A stretch of DNA of 64,000 bases from Undaria pinnatifida. Taxonomy: Eukaryota; Sar; Phaeophyceae; Laminariales; Alariaceae. The stretch is taken from NCBI GenBank assembly GCA_012845835.1, contig JABAKD010000023.1:19764691-19828690 (forward strand), given 5' to 3'. Under the pieces are notes generated by a model. It worked only from the letters and a program-made list of their open reading frames with translations, was not told where the DNA came from and did no database searches. Positions 32,780 to 42,084 of this stretch are shown here, piece by piece (the stretch's first letter is position 1; each line of letters starts with the position of its first letter). A program made the position numbers and the translations under genes.

Positions 32780-34125
32780 ACCTCAGGAGCAGCCACTGTG
32801 GCCCCCACAAAAGTAAGGGCATCAGCACTAGGCATAAGTTCAGACATGCTGTTGCCAACGGCGTGGGCCATCTACCTCTGTCGCTGTTGCTGTCGTATTT
32901 TGTCTGTCCTCTGCACTCCATTCTCTGCAGAGCCAAGGAAGAAGAATATTTTGTTGAGATTCGCGAGACGTTTCCCACCATGGGGAATGGGGAGCTATAT
33001 CATGCCCAAAATCGAAATTATGCCGGATGCCCGAATTTCGAACAAAAAAGCCAAAAAACACTCCCGGTAGAGAGACGACGCAAGCACGACCGACGCCGAT
33101 CCCGGCGGGATTGGGAGAGTCGAGCAAGCTGAGGAGCGTGCAGGAAACAGCGTCCGGAGAAGTGGACCTCAGCTCAAGTTTTTTCGAAGGCAACTCAAAA
33201 CCTGGTCTAAATCGGAGCCTTCTACCGCTCGCGTGCAAGCGCAACAAATTTTTACTTGTATTTACAACAAGCTCACAATGTTTTTTTGTTTATTTTGGCT
33301 TTGCACATTTCTCATCACGTAGTGTACACGAGTACGCATTTGACAAGCTCTTGGTGCACATTTTTCGTACTCAACTCAACTTCTTCCTGTTTAAGAGTTG
33401 TTTCTTTGGTTTCTAAGTTGCGATATTTTAGAGAGCACGTGTATCATAGATATATGTTCACAAAACCATATGTGATACGTGCACGCATATTGCAGTATAG
33501 CGCTGGACACAACAAATTATTTCGGGGTTCTTCGATTAGTGAATTATTCTAGGATTCAACAAAGGGGCACAGTAAACGCACACCAGATACCTTGTACTTT
33601 CTAACGCCATATGTTTTTTAGGATATAACTCGCTGATCAACAAAACAGCATCACGAGTGTAGTTTGTTATACGACTATACCCACCATAGTCTATTGCCGC
33701 ACTATTGTAGCTGGATTCGTAGATTTTCTATCGGTTACGTAAGCACATACGTAAAATCGAATACTCCGCATTTTCGCTGTGCTGGACCAGCGTCCACTGT
33801 TTCTGGTTTCTAAGTTTCATGTAGCTCCAGGTATCAATTCAGGGGGCGTGTTAAACATTCAGCAACCTGGTTTATTTTAATGTTTTAGAGGATTTAATGT
33901 TGGTAATTACAACATGCATACTTTTGTGACATCATTTCATCCATATTACAGCTGTTCATACACCAAGTTTGAATCTGCTTCTTCATTCGTATTTAGATTA
34001 TCTGAGTGACATGGTTACATCCATATTGCCGCTGTTCATGCACATTTCTGAATATGGCACACCATTCGTGGTTACTCTTTTAAGTGCCAAGTTCGTCTAG
34101 GTACTGACTTCTCATCAAGGGGGCG
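32780..34125. other. Right internal part of the outer LTR element; no gene recognised
   Basis: Two PPT-like segments occur, TCAGGGGGCG at 33838 and TCAAGGGGGCG at 34114, each after an AGGTA-containing stretch. This suggests a duplicated 3' end. ACATCCATATT[AG]C[AC]GCTGTTCAT is repeated near 33945 and 34020. No coding sequence was recognised. Confidence 0.5.
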
Positions 34126-34619
34126 TATTGCAAAAGGGACTCTGCAGTCCACTAGTAATTACTTGATTCGTAGTCACTACCTTGAGTGCACTAACTTTCG
34201 TATTCTAGATGTGGAGAGATACAAAATACGGCGAAGCTCGGATTGTCACTTCCCGTCGGTGTATCGTATATTCAGCTCACCACCATACGTATCGGTGAAC
34301 ACTGAAGGGAATACTGCAAGGAATTTTGCAGTAAGATGGTCTGTCCGTCAGTGCGACAACTCGTCGAGTACATCTGCCCGTAGCGTGGGCATTGTGCCGT
34401 AAGGATCACGTAACGGCCAGCCCCAACTCGATTATTCCTTACTTCTCCACGCCTTCTATCTTCATGGCTTCATGGCTTTCACTTTTTGGCCACATAAGCG
34501 CCAATTTCTAAACCATCTTCTCTTTCTCTTCTCATCACAACCGATCGTGAAACACACTGCGGTACCACCTCTGCAGCTGATAACACTGAGTCAGAGCCTC
34601 GATTCGCATCATTGCAAAA
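34126..34619 (+). repeat. 3' LTR of the outer retroelement
   Basis: Begins TATTGCAAAAGGGACTCTGC and ends TTGCAAAA before CCGGG. It matches 16007-16504 along its length. Confidence 0.82.
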
Positions 34620-35250
34620 CCGGGGACAGTAGGTAGTCAGAAACCTGAAATCCTTCTAGCTTCGCACCTCGTTTTGGTGTGGATAACTATTTGGAAGTAG
34701 TGTGGGATGATTGTTACAGTAGTAAGAGCGTGAATTTGATATTAGCGGCCACGGGTGAATTTTTTTCAGAACTCTGTGTAAAGCGAGTTTCAATATTCCG
34801 ACGGCGACAAAAAATAGGGGTTCCTTGCCAACCTCGCGTGCCCGAATCTCCATGTCCCGTCTGACGACCGAAATCTCCCTGAAAGCAAAAGTCGAGGAGT
34901 GGTCGAGTTCTTTATGGTCACGGAGATTCCCTAAAAATCGTCTTGCCACGTATTTTGTCACGTGGGAGGAAACACTAACAGGGGCGTTTCGCTGAAATAC
35001 ATAAGACTTGAATAAAGAGTCCAGAAAGTTATCAGCAAGATCCACTTTTCTCGGATCGAAAAAGTAGATATTTTTTCAATAGCTTCTTCGCCCTTTTGGC
35101 CCCTTTTTGAACCCGATACATGACTACCTTAAACGGCGACAACTTTCCCCCGTCCAAAGTTTTTTCGTACGTACGCATAGTATTTTAAAAAATGCGCGAA
35201 AACCCAGAAAACCCTGGAGAAAACCCTAGTTTTGGCCTCTTTTTGAACCC
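34620..35250. other. No recognisable gene
   Basis: The first few tens of bases may be the remaining 5' part of the split exon-D echo. A minus-strand ORF at 35045-34656 (129 codons) has no recognised domain. 35120-35240 holds an early, less regular part of the repeat at 35256. Confidence 0.4.
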
Positions 35251-35605
35251 GATAGATGACTACCTCAAACGGCAACAACTTTTTCCCGTCGAAAGACTTT
35301 TTGTACGTACGCAAAGTTTTTCAAAAGATGCGCGAAGACCCAGAAAACCCTAGAAAAAACCCTAAAACCTTAGCTGGGTTAGTTTTTCAAAAGATGCGCG
35401 AAAACCCAGTAAACCCTAGAGAAAACCCTAAAACCGTAGCTGGGTTAGATTTTTCGTACGTACGCATAGTTTTTCAAAAGATATGCGAAAACCCAGGAAA
35501 CCCTAGAGAAAACCCTAAAACCCTAGCTGGGTTAGTTTTTCAAAATATGCGCGAAAACCCAGAAAACCCTAGAGGAAACTCTAAAACCCTAGCTGGGTTA
35601 TTGTC
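35110..35605. repeat. 66-bp tandem repeat containing AAACCCTA motifs
   Basis: A unit with GCGCGAAAACCCAGAAAACC, CTAGA, GAAAACCCTAAAACC and CTAGCTGGGTTAGTTTTTCA recurs about four times with period 66 (35385-35605). A related flanking block (AAACGGC[GA]ACAACTTT...TTTTTCGTACGTACGCA) is duplicated about 130 bp apart. A 66-bp period keeps the plus frame open (22-residue repeats with FQKMRENPENPRENPKTLAG). Whether this is translated is unknown. Confidence 0.88.
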
Positions 35606-36311
35606 GAAGTCGTTTGCTCGTACGTACTGTAGCCATCGTAGTGCATACCAACTCGCAAACGTATCAAATCGTGGATCTTGGAGCAAAATCTCCATGTTTT
35701 GGTGATGCTGGTTGGCATCTTTGAATTCATGAAATCACCTCGTGAGCCATTTCTGGTTGCCTACGACTGCTTCCCGCTGCACCCGACGTCCTCGCACACC
35801 TCGTCGTGAACGTGTCTCAATTTCACGGGCTATGGTTTCTTGTGAGGAGATGTACGTGTCCCCACGTGAAGTGCACACGTTCAGTTAGGGGTTGTTTTTC
35901 TTGTCTCATTCTGTGTCTCCTGCATTTCGACGATTTTCGACAACTGTAGCACCCCAAAGTCAAGGTGCAGGCCTCCGCTCGAAACGCTCCACGGCCAATT
36001 TGAAAAAAATAACACGCTGCTGTGGATGCAACACTATGCATGAAGACGCGTGTCTGATGAGGCACCCGGCGGTCGAAGCTCGATATGCAGCGTGTTAAAA
36101 GTGCGGCATAATTGACTGCACTAAAAATACAATCTAGAGGTTACACAATGAACCGGAACCCCGGGGATGGGGGGTGGTATAGGATCCTCCGCGGCCTTAA
36201 CTCTGTTTTCCACCAACGCACACAGTCGACTACGGTTACAAAACATCCACCAGCGCGAATTGCCAGCGAGAGCTACAGTATCTTCGACAGTGATAGGTTA
36301 CTATGATTCAC

Positions 36312-36413
36312 CTCAACGTTATTCATGCTGTTCTTGTCCTTGTAAGACATCACAGCAGCGGGGGACAGGAGACAGTTGAAGGTATCCTGGTCGTGGGGAA
36401 ATAGCGGACAAAG
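36312..36413 (-). CDS. EIF2B2: eIF2B-beta exon D
   Basis: 34 codons on the minus strand: LCPLFPHDQDTFNCLLSP, then AAVMSYKDKNSMNNVE. It fits the family segment between the GLFK motif of exon C and the NPAYDY motif of exon E, where LSP.FP.D.D.F..L.SP is typical. The acceptor is CACCGCTGCAG preceded by a long C-rich pyrimidine tract; the donor is GAG followed by GTGAAT. Phase 0 at both ends. The Cys residues at the second position and at FNC are unusual. The exon lies alone between introns of about 19.6 and 21.4 kb, with diverged copies downstream at 15683 and 15955. Confidence 0.88.
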
Positions 36414-36437
36414 CTGCAGCGGTGGGGTGGAGGAAAG

Positions 36438-36473
36438 GGGGTAGGGGGGGGCGGGGGGGGGGGGGGGGCGGGT
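36438..36473. repeat. G-rich tract upstream of exon D (C-rich on the gene strand)
   Basis: Runs of G separated by single bases, including an unbroken run of 16 G near 36453-36468. On the gene strand this is an extended polypyrimidine tract ending about 25 bp before the exon D acceptor. Confidence 0.85.
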
Positions 36474-36479
36474 TGTTGA

Positions 36480-36790
36480 CAGACAAGTGCACCATTTAGT
36501 ACGTACTGTAGGCAGTTTTTTCTTTTTGGGGGAGGGGAGGGTCCGATTATTAGTCTACGCGCAACGATTTTTGGCTATGCGTACTGAAGGAGGGTGGGTC
36601 ATGTAAAACATTGAACACACTTGGTACATGGGTCCATTCTTTCACTGCTGAAGACACTTAGTATTTGGATCCTTTCTTTCACTGCTGCACATATATTGGA
36701 AACCAAATTCTAGGTAATATGCCCCCGAAAACGTCGACACAGTTTAAAAAAGGACGAACCCATGTACTTTCTGCTCCGTGTGTTATTCGT
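36480..36790. other. No recognisable gene
   Basis: A short duplication (CATTCTTTCACTGCTGAAGA near 36631 and CTTTCTTTCACTGCTGCACA near 36670) is the only structure seen. Confidence 0.5.
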
Positions 36791-36794
36791 GTAA

Positions 36795-37560
36795 TCATGG
36801 CTTTCACAGTTAGATGCGCGCGTAAGGTGTTTAACGGACACACAAAAAATGGGATGGTGAAATTCAAGACATGCACAACAAAATGATCAACCAAGAGACC
36901 TAAACTTGGAAAAGAAGTCCGATCATCAGTTCAGGCTCAAAACAACTTCAATTTGAAGTACACTAGAATACGTCAAAAGATCGGAAAATGCGGGTGATAC
37001 CGTACGAATCAACCTCCAAACTTCGGGAAATGTCTTAACGTCGTTGTTTATTTCAAAATGTGTTCCATGCCCTCGGTGGACCCTGTTTCAACCGGAAAAG
37101 TGACGATTTCAATTGTTTTCGATCACTTTGCAAAGAAAATGCATAATTTGCGATATCAATACAAAACAAAATACACAAAATACGCACTAGCTGTGTTGTT
37201 TAGCCGCGTCACAAAACATACCCGCACCCCAATACGACTGGTAAATGTGGAGAACAAGGGCGTCCACGATTGTATAATCACATAATATGGCCAACAACCG
37301 AGGTAGGACGCCGAAGACGAAAAAAACGAGGCGAGCGGCTCTAAACAAAGCTAGATATGAGCTCGTTATTCGGAAGGGAAGGTCGTTCACCAAAAGGGGG
37401 GTGGGATGATCAGGCGCGCTGAGTTTTCCGCTCAGCGTGGTGACTATCAAGCGTTGTAGCGAGTCAACAACGACACGACGCGAGCCAGTGGAGCGGCCAT
37501 TACTCAATGAGCTGAAGAAATCGAAGCTCGACGATCATCCGAACAATCGCCGAACAGCGC
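36795..37560 (+). repeat. Dispersed repeat, copy 2 (partner of 17985-18750)
   Basis: Shares TTAGATGCGCGCGTAAGGTG, GAAATTCAAGACATGCACAA, CCGTACGAATC..CCTCCAAACTTCG and GTGGTGACTATCAAGCGTT with 17985-18750, with many substitutions. Frames are broken. Identity unknown. Confidence 0.8.
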
Positions 37561-38309
37561 AAACGATCATCGGAGAGGGGCGAGTGGCCGGGGAAATATT
37601 AAAAAAATGAAAATACACTCCAGCTGTGAGATCGAAGATTTCGTCGAAACTCATCTTTGCAAGCTGTGTGTGATACTCCGATCGCGCGCATTACGAGTTG
37701 TGTGCCCTCATCAAGGATATAGGTCGGCGACTCCCCTTACAACTACAGTGTAGCTATCAGGGTCAACAGGATGATTTTAGTCAGTCTGTGCGCGGAAACT
37801 ATAAAACCCGTTTCTGAGGGGGAAAAAATCTGACTGCTGTGAAGGGAAATGTATCCTTTTATCAAGTGAATCTTGTAAGTCGAATAACCGGTGAGGGGGG
37901 TGGGGCGGAGTTTTGAAGGACGTGGGGGGCTGGTTTTGATCAAAAGCGAGCGGGTTTGGAGGGGGGGGGGGGGGGGAAAGGGGGCAATTTGTGCATGTAA
38001 GCTATAAATCCTTTCGAGGGGATAAAAATGACGGTTTTGGCACCAATTTATTATTGGGGGGGGGGGCGTGTGGGGCAGCTCAATATGTGCCTGGAAACTA
38101 TACATCATTTTGAGGGGATAAATGTGACGGTTTTGGAAATAATGCATCAGTTTATCATATATATCCTGGGGTAAGTCGTACAATCAGTGAGCGAAGAGAG
38201 GGTGGAGTGTTCGAGGGGGTGGGGGCGGGATGGGTTGGGGGGGAGGTGGGGGGTGGGGGCGGGGGGGGGGGCGAGGGGGGGGGGGGGGGGGGGGGGGGGG
38301 GAGGAAGGG

Positions 38310-38860
38310 CTTTAGGTGAGGGGTTCGTTATACGTGTGGTGCTAGGTCTAGGCGATGGTGCGGGTGATGGGGAAGAAGGGGGCGTTCGAGGCGGGGGGGG
38401 GGGGGGGACAGCGGCATGGATGGCTCTCGAAAGATAATGAGGTGATATCCTGTGCGTGAAGTGTTTATTAATGTGGCGGATTTCGATATTTGGTGGGGCG
38501 TTTGAGTAAGAAAGAGCAAGAGGGGGGGGGGGGGGGGGTGGGGGGGGGGAAGATTTTTTAGGAGGTTTAGGTCACAAATAATATTCAAATACACTTCGGC
38601 TGTGATATCAAAGATATGTAGCAGCTTGTGATACGCGTGGTGCTAGGTCTAGGCGATCGTGCACGTGGTTGGAAAAGAGGGGGCGTTGGAGGAGGGGGGG
38701 GGAAGAATTGAAAACTACGTCATGGACGGTCAGAAAGATAATGACGTGATATCAACTGCGTATAGGTGTTTATTACTCAGGCCGATTTTGATTGTGAGTG
38801 GGGCGTTTGGACAAACTAGGCGGAAGGGGGGGGGAATCGGGGGACGGGGGGCCGGGGGGG
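38310..38860. repeat. ~330-bp tandem repeat with poly-G tracts
   Basis: CGTGTGGTGCTAGGTCTAGGCGAT at 38331 recurs near 38634. Each is followed by GGTTGG- or GGGGAA-type purine sequence, AGATAATGA[GC]GTGATATC, GTGTTTATTA and TGGGGCGTTTG. Long G runs (38280-38300, 38395-38408, 38521-38548, 38909-38930) separate blocks. Confidence 0.82.
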
Positions 38861-39184
38861 GAGGGTTGGGTTTTTTTAAGAACAATAGGGGTCAGTGGAG
38901 GGGGAGGGGAGGGGGGGGGGGGGGGGGGCGGGGGGCGGGACATTTCAATATGTGCGCGGAAACTATAAATCCTCAAAGGGGACAAACCTGACGATTGAAG
39001 CAATAAGACATCCCTTTATATAATCTGGATTGTAATGTTTACTATTCTAGAAGGTTTGATGTTAGATGCAGCATGCAACCCAGTGTTCAAGTGTGGTAAA
39101 TAACGTGTTAAATCTTCATAATTTGTTGTTGTATGATACATGGATCGAAAGCTAGAATATTTTATAGAATATTTGTAGGTACCA

Positions 39185-39520
39185 TTATTTTCTGACATCG
39201 CTAATTATAACAAAGAGATACGTATTGTCAAATACAACAGGCGAGGTGATGTGGTCATGCACTGTTTGTCACCATCATCATACAGTTACCATTATTTTCT
39301 GACATCGCTAATTATACGAAAGAGATACGTATTGCCAAATACAGCATGCGAGGTGATGCATGTGGCCATGTACTGTCTCCGCCATTGAGCATTAGAGGGA
39401 GGGATGCGAATCGTCAGTTTTGAAGGAACGCTTGGTATACATGTGCTCAATTACGTTACCTCGTTTATCATACTTGGTATACACGCGCTCAATTACGTTA
39501 CCTCGTTAGTAATACTTCGC
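39185..39520. repeat. Two small tandem duplications (~113 bp and ~42 bp)
   Basis: TACCATTATTTTCTGACATC at 39180 recurs near 39294. CTTGGTATACA...CTCAATTACGTTACCTCGTT at 39431 recurs at 39474. Confidence 0.88.
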
Positions 39521-39884
39521 TTGGCATAGGTTGGGAGGCGATCATGCAGACGGTATGCACGAAATACCCTACGTAATGGGTTGGTAAGGTTGTTTACCGC
39601 AATATTAACACATCTGCCTGTGCTTCCTTTTCCAAATTATTTTTGTCCCAAATAAATGTACGATTTCACGCCTATGATTTTACCTTGTCGATGTGGGACT
39701 CTGCGGTCGTCAATTTCAAGTCAGAGGTACGTCCTGCAAATACATCAGGCGAGGTGGGTATGTGATGTCATATATATGCGATGTCATCACTATTGATCGC
39801 GAGGGTGATTTTACTTCGTGAGGTAAATGGCACTGTGTTTCGTAGAGGTCGTCTCAGGAGGGTATGCGATGGGTCGGCAGTGTG

Positions 39885-40480
39885 GGAAATATGTGGCAGC
39901 AGAATTGGCCGAGGAATTAGAGCGTAGGCAGCGCGCTGAAGCGGAAACGTGACAAGCCCAAGCAGCACTGGAAGTCGAGCCGGAAGGGAGGAGGGCGGAT
40001 CACGCACGACGAGTGGCCAATCTGGACAAGATGAAAGTTTGTCGTTGGTGGTGGGCGGGATGGACACAGAGAGGAATGACCTCGTGTCGACTATTTTAAA
40101 AGGAGCTACGGGAGGCCAGCCCTCTTTAAGGAAAGAGGGACAGCTGGGCATGTTTCTCAAAAAGCAGGTTGGCTGACGAGGGATGCAGGTCGATCAGACG
40201 GAGAGATGGAAACCGCGAAAAAGTGGAAGGCCATGCATCGATCGGTCAACATAACTTTGAAACAGGTGAGAAGCAGGAGCAGGAGCATCAGCACTCGTCC
40301 TCATTTTGCATCGTCGTCTACGCTCGGCGCCACCACGGCCGATCGTTTTTCCATTCCATATTTAATATATGCAAATAGCATGCCGTGCCGCGTATACTTT
40401 TTTTACGTGTACAAGAGGGAAGAGGATCTTCGCCGGCGGCCTAGTGAGGGCCGCAGACGAAGCTAATGCACGCAGGTAAC
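39885..40480 (+). pseudogene. Coiled-coil exon remnant, copy 2
   Basis: The plus strand encodes VAAELAEELERRQRAEAET, then after a stop QAQAALEVEPEGRRADHARR, an Ala/Glu/Arg-rich heptad-like peptide matching 18755-18890. Both copies are followed by an exon-end-like AAACAG and GTGAG (18892 and 40264) and by the shared segment GCATCGTC.TC..GCTCGG. Inserted sequence separates the parts here. The parent gene or transposon is unknown. Confidence 0.6.
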
Positions 40481-40714
40481 CGTAGTAAGCGGCAGTTTTC
40501 GATGCCAAGGGACCGTTACAGACGCTCGACGAACCCCCGACGGAATGACCGATCGTCGGAAGGAAGACTAATGAGGTGTACGAGGTTCGACGCCTGGCTG
40601 GGGATCGGTTGATGGATATCGTTACATAGTTATAGTTGTAGCTGTAGTTGTAGTTTTAGTTTTAGTTGTTGTAGATGTAGTAGGTGTAGCAGTAGCAGCA
40701 GCAGCAGATTGAGT

Positions 40715-40716
<2 letters not shown>

Positions 40717-40744
<28 letters not shown>
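40717..40744. repeat. Poly-C tract of about 28 bases
   Basis: An unbroken C run on the plus strand follows a TAG/GTAGTTGTAG/AGCAGCAGC simple repeat (40625-40710). It is the only long homopolymer C on this strand, consistent with lying in the inverted half of the foldback-like element. Confidence 0.9.
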
Positions 40745-40747
<3 letters not shown>

Positions 40748-41460
40748 CCCCAACTCCTCTTTTTCACCCCCGGCTACCCGGTTGTTGTTTCTGTAATATA
40801 TAACTCCGCCCTCCCCTCACCAGTTATACGACTTACAGGATATACTTGATAAACTGGTGCATTTCCTTCTACAGCTGTCAGATTTCGGCCCTCTCAAAAA
40901 CGAGATTTATAGCTTCCGCGCACCTATTGGTTAACATCACCCTGTTGACCCTGGTACAAGCTACACTGTAGTTCCAAGGGGCGTCTGCCGACCTATATCC
41001 ATAATGAGGACACACACCCAGTAATGCGCACGATCGGAGTATCACACACAGCTTGCAAAGGAAAATTTCGACGAAAGCTTCGATATCACAGCTGGTGTGT
41101 ATCTAATTTTTTATAACAAATTGAAGCCAATAACCGGGGGGGAGAATGGACGACAGCTGCGACTACGGTTTGTCTGTAAGGTGGAAATTAACAGTGTGCA
41201 AAAAGAGCAGTAGTAGTGCCTTTTCGGATAGCAAATAATGTCGCAGCAGCTGTATACTGGGGCTAAGCATAGAAAGGACAATAGTTAAACCGCTTAAAAC
41301 TAATACCAGTGCAGCACCTTTTGACAAACGGTGCAAAAAAAAGCTATTTTTGTTTCGTCTTTCTCCAGGTAGAAAATCTTCATCAAACGTAAATAATAAA
41401 AAGCTGAAAAAACACCAGTAATAACAAAAAAAGCTATAATATAGAAAGACGAAGCCGGTC

Positions 41461-41533
41461 GCCCCGGTGGCGTATCAGGTTATCCTCGAGCCTGGTATAG
41501 GTCAGTTTCGTGAGTTCGAACCCCCCCGAGTGC
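41461..41533 (+). other. tRNA-like sequence (SINE head or tRNA pseudogene)
   Basis: A 73-nt stretch has a good A-box-like TGGCGTATCAGG and B-box-like GAGTTCGAACCCC at the correct tRNA spacing (T-loop TTCGAAC at position 55). The acceptor stem pairs at only about four of seven positions, and T- and anticodon-stem pairing is imperfect, so it is not a good functional tRNA; no anticodon is assigned. A tRNA-derived SINE would explain it, but its tail and target duplication were not identified. Confidence 0.4.
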
Positions 41534-42084
41534 ATGCTCGTATAAATTCGTGGGGAATTTTTCTTGTGCATAAATTGATTCGCAGAAAGCGCGAGAGCGT
41601 GATTTAGCAAACTCGATGAAAAATCGACAAGCAGTGGGATTGCTGACCCCTATGCGCGATAAAAAACGAAGGCAAGAACCGGGGGGGGAGAAGGGACGAC
41701 ACCTGTGACCACGGCTTGTCCAGAAGCTGGAAAGTAAATGTGTGTGGAAAAAAAAAAAAAAAAAAAGGTGTTGACATACCTGGTATATCCGATATTCGTG
41801 ACACTACGCTGACTCTGAGCATTCAATTTTGCGTAACGGTCTGAACGCGACATCAAAACCCCGGATCTGAGTTACTACTGGGAAGAAGGGCAAGAGTAGT
41901 GCGAGGATAGTAAATGGGATGGAATAAAAAAATAAATAGGTGTTGACGTGTTGACGTCGCATACGACATTTTGTACATAACAGAGACGCTGTATATTCAT
42001 TCGAACCCCAAACGAAAATCCTATGATAGCGAAATTCTACAATGTTCATTCGAACCCCGAACGAACCCTCGTATTATAACGAAA

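Larger units (their letters stand above)
16007..34619 (+). mobile_element. Old LTR retroelement (18.6 kb including nested insertions)
   Basis: Two direct repeats of about 0.5 kb at 16007-16504 and 34126-34619 behave as an LTR pair. They are flanked by a perfect 5-bp duplication, CCGGG, at 16002-16006 and 34620-34624. The right copy is preceded by a polypurine-like AAGGGGGCG. The flanks rejoin an echo of eIF2B-beta exon D when the interval is removed. No gag or pol of its own is recognisable; the recognisable proteins inside belong to the nested copia element 2. The LTRs are only roughly 75-80% alike by eye, so this is the oldest insertion of the nest. Confidence 0.75.
37600..41112. mobile_element. 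Foldback-like element with ~310-bp inverted ends
   Basis: 37605-37917 and the reverse complement of 40795-41110 align along about 310 bp, roughly 75-80% alike. Landmarks in both arms are GCAAGCTGTGTGTGATACTC, GGATATAGGTCGGC, ACTACAGTGTAGCT and AGGGTCAACAGG. Variants of a subterminal block around GTGCGCGGAAACTATAAATC recur at 37788, 37993, 38083 and 38952. No transposase was recognised. The left interior consists of repeated blocks and G runs; the right interior holds a coiled-coil exon remnant and a poly-C tract. Target duplication not resolved. Confidence 0.75.

Noticed and set aside
16007-34619. Treating the 16007 and 34126 repeats as two unrelated solo LTRs
   Set aside because: The perfect CCGGG pair and the exon-D alignment across the outer flanks fit a single insertion better. 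Solo LTRs would each have their own target duplication.
41461-41533. Annotating a functional tRNA gene
   Set aside because: Acceptor, T and anticodon stems pair poorly and no anticodon can be assigned with confidence.
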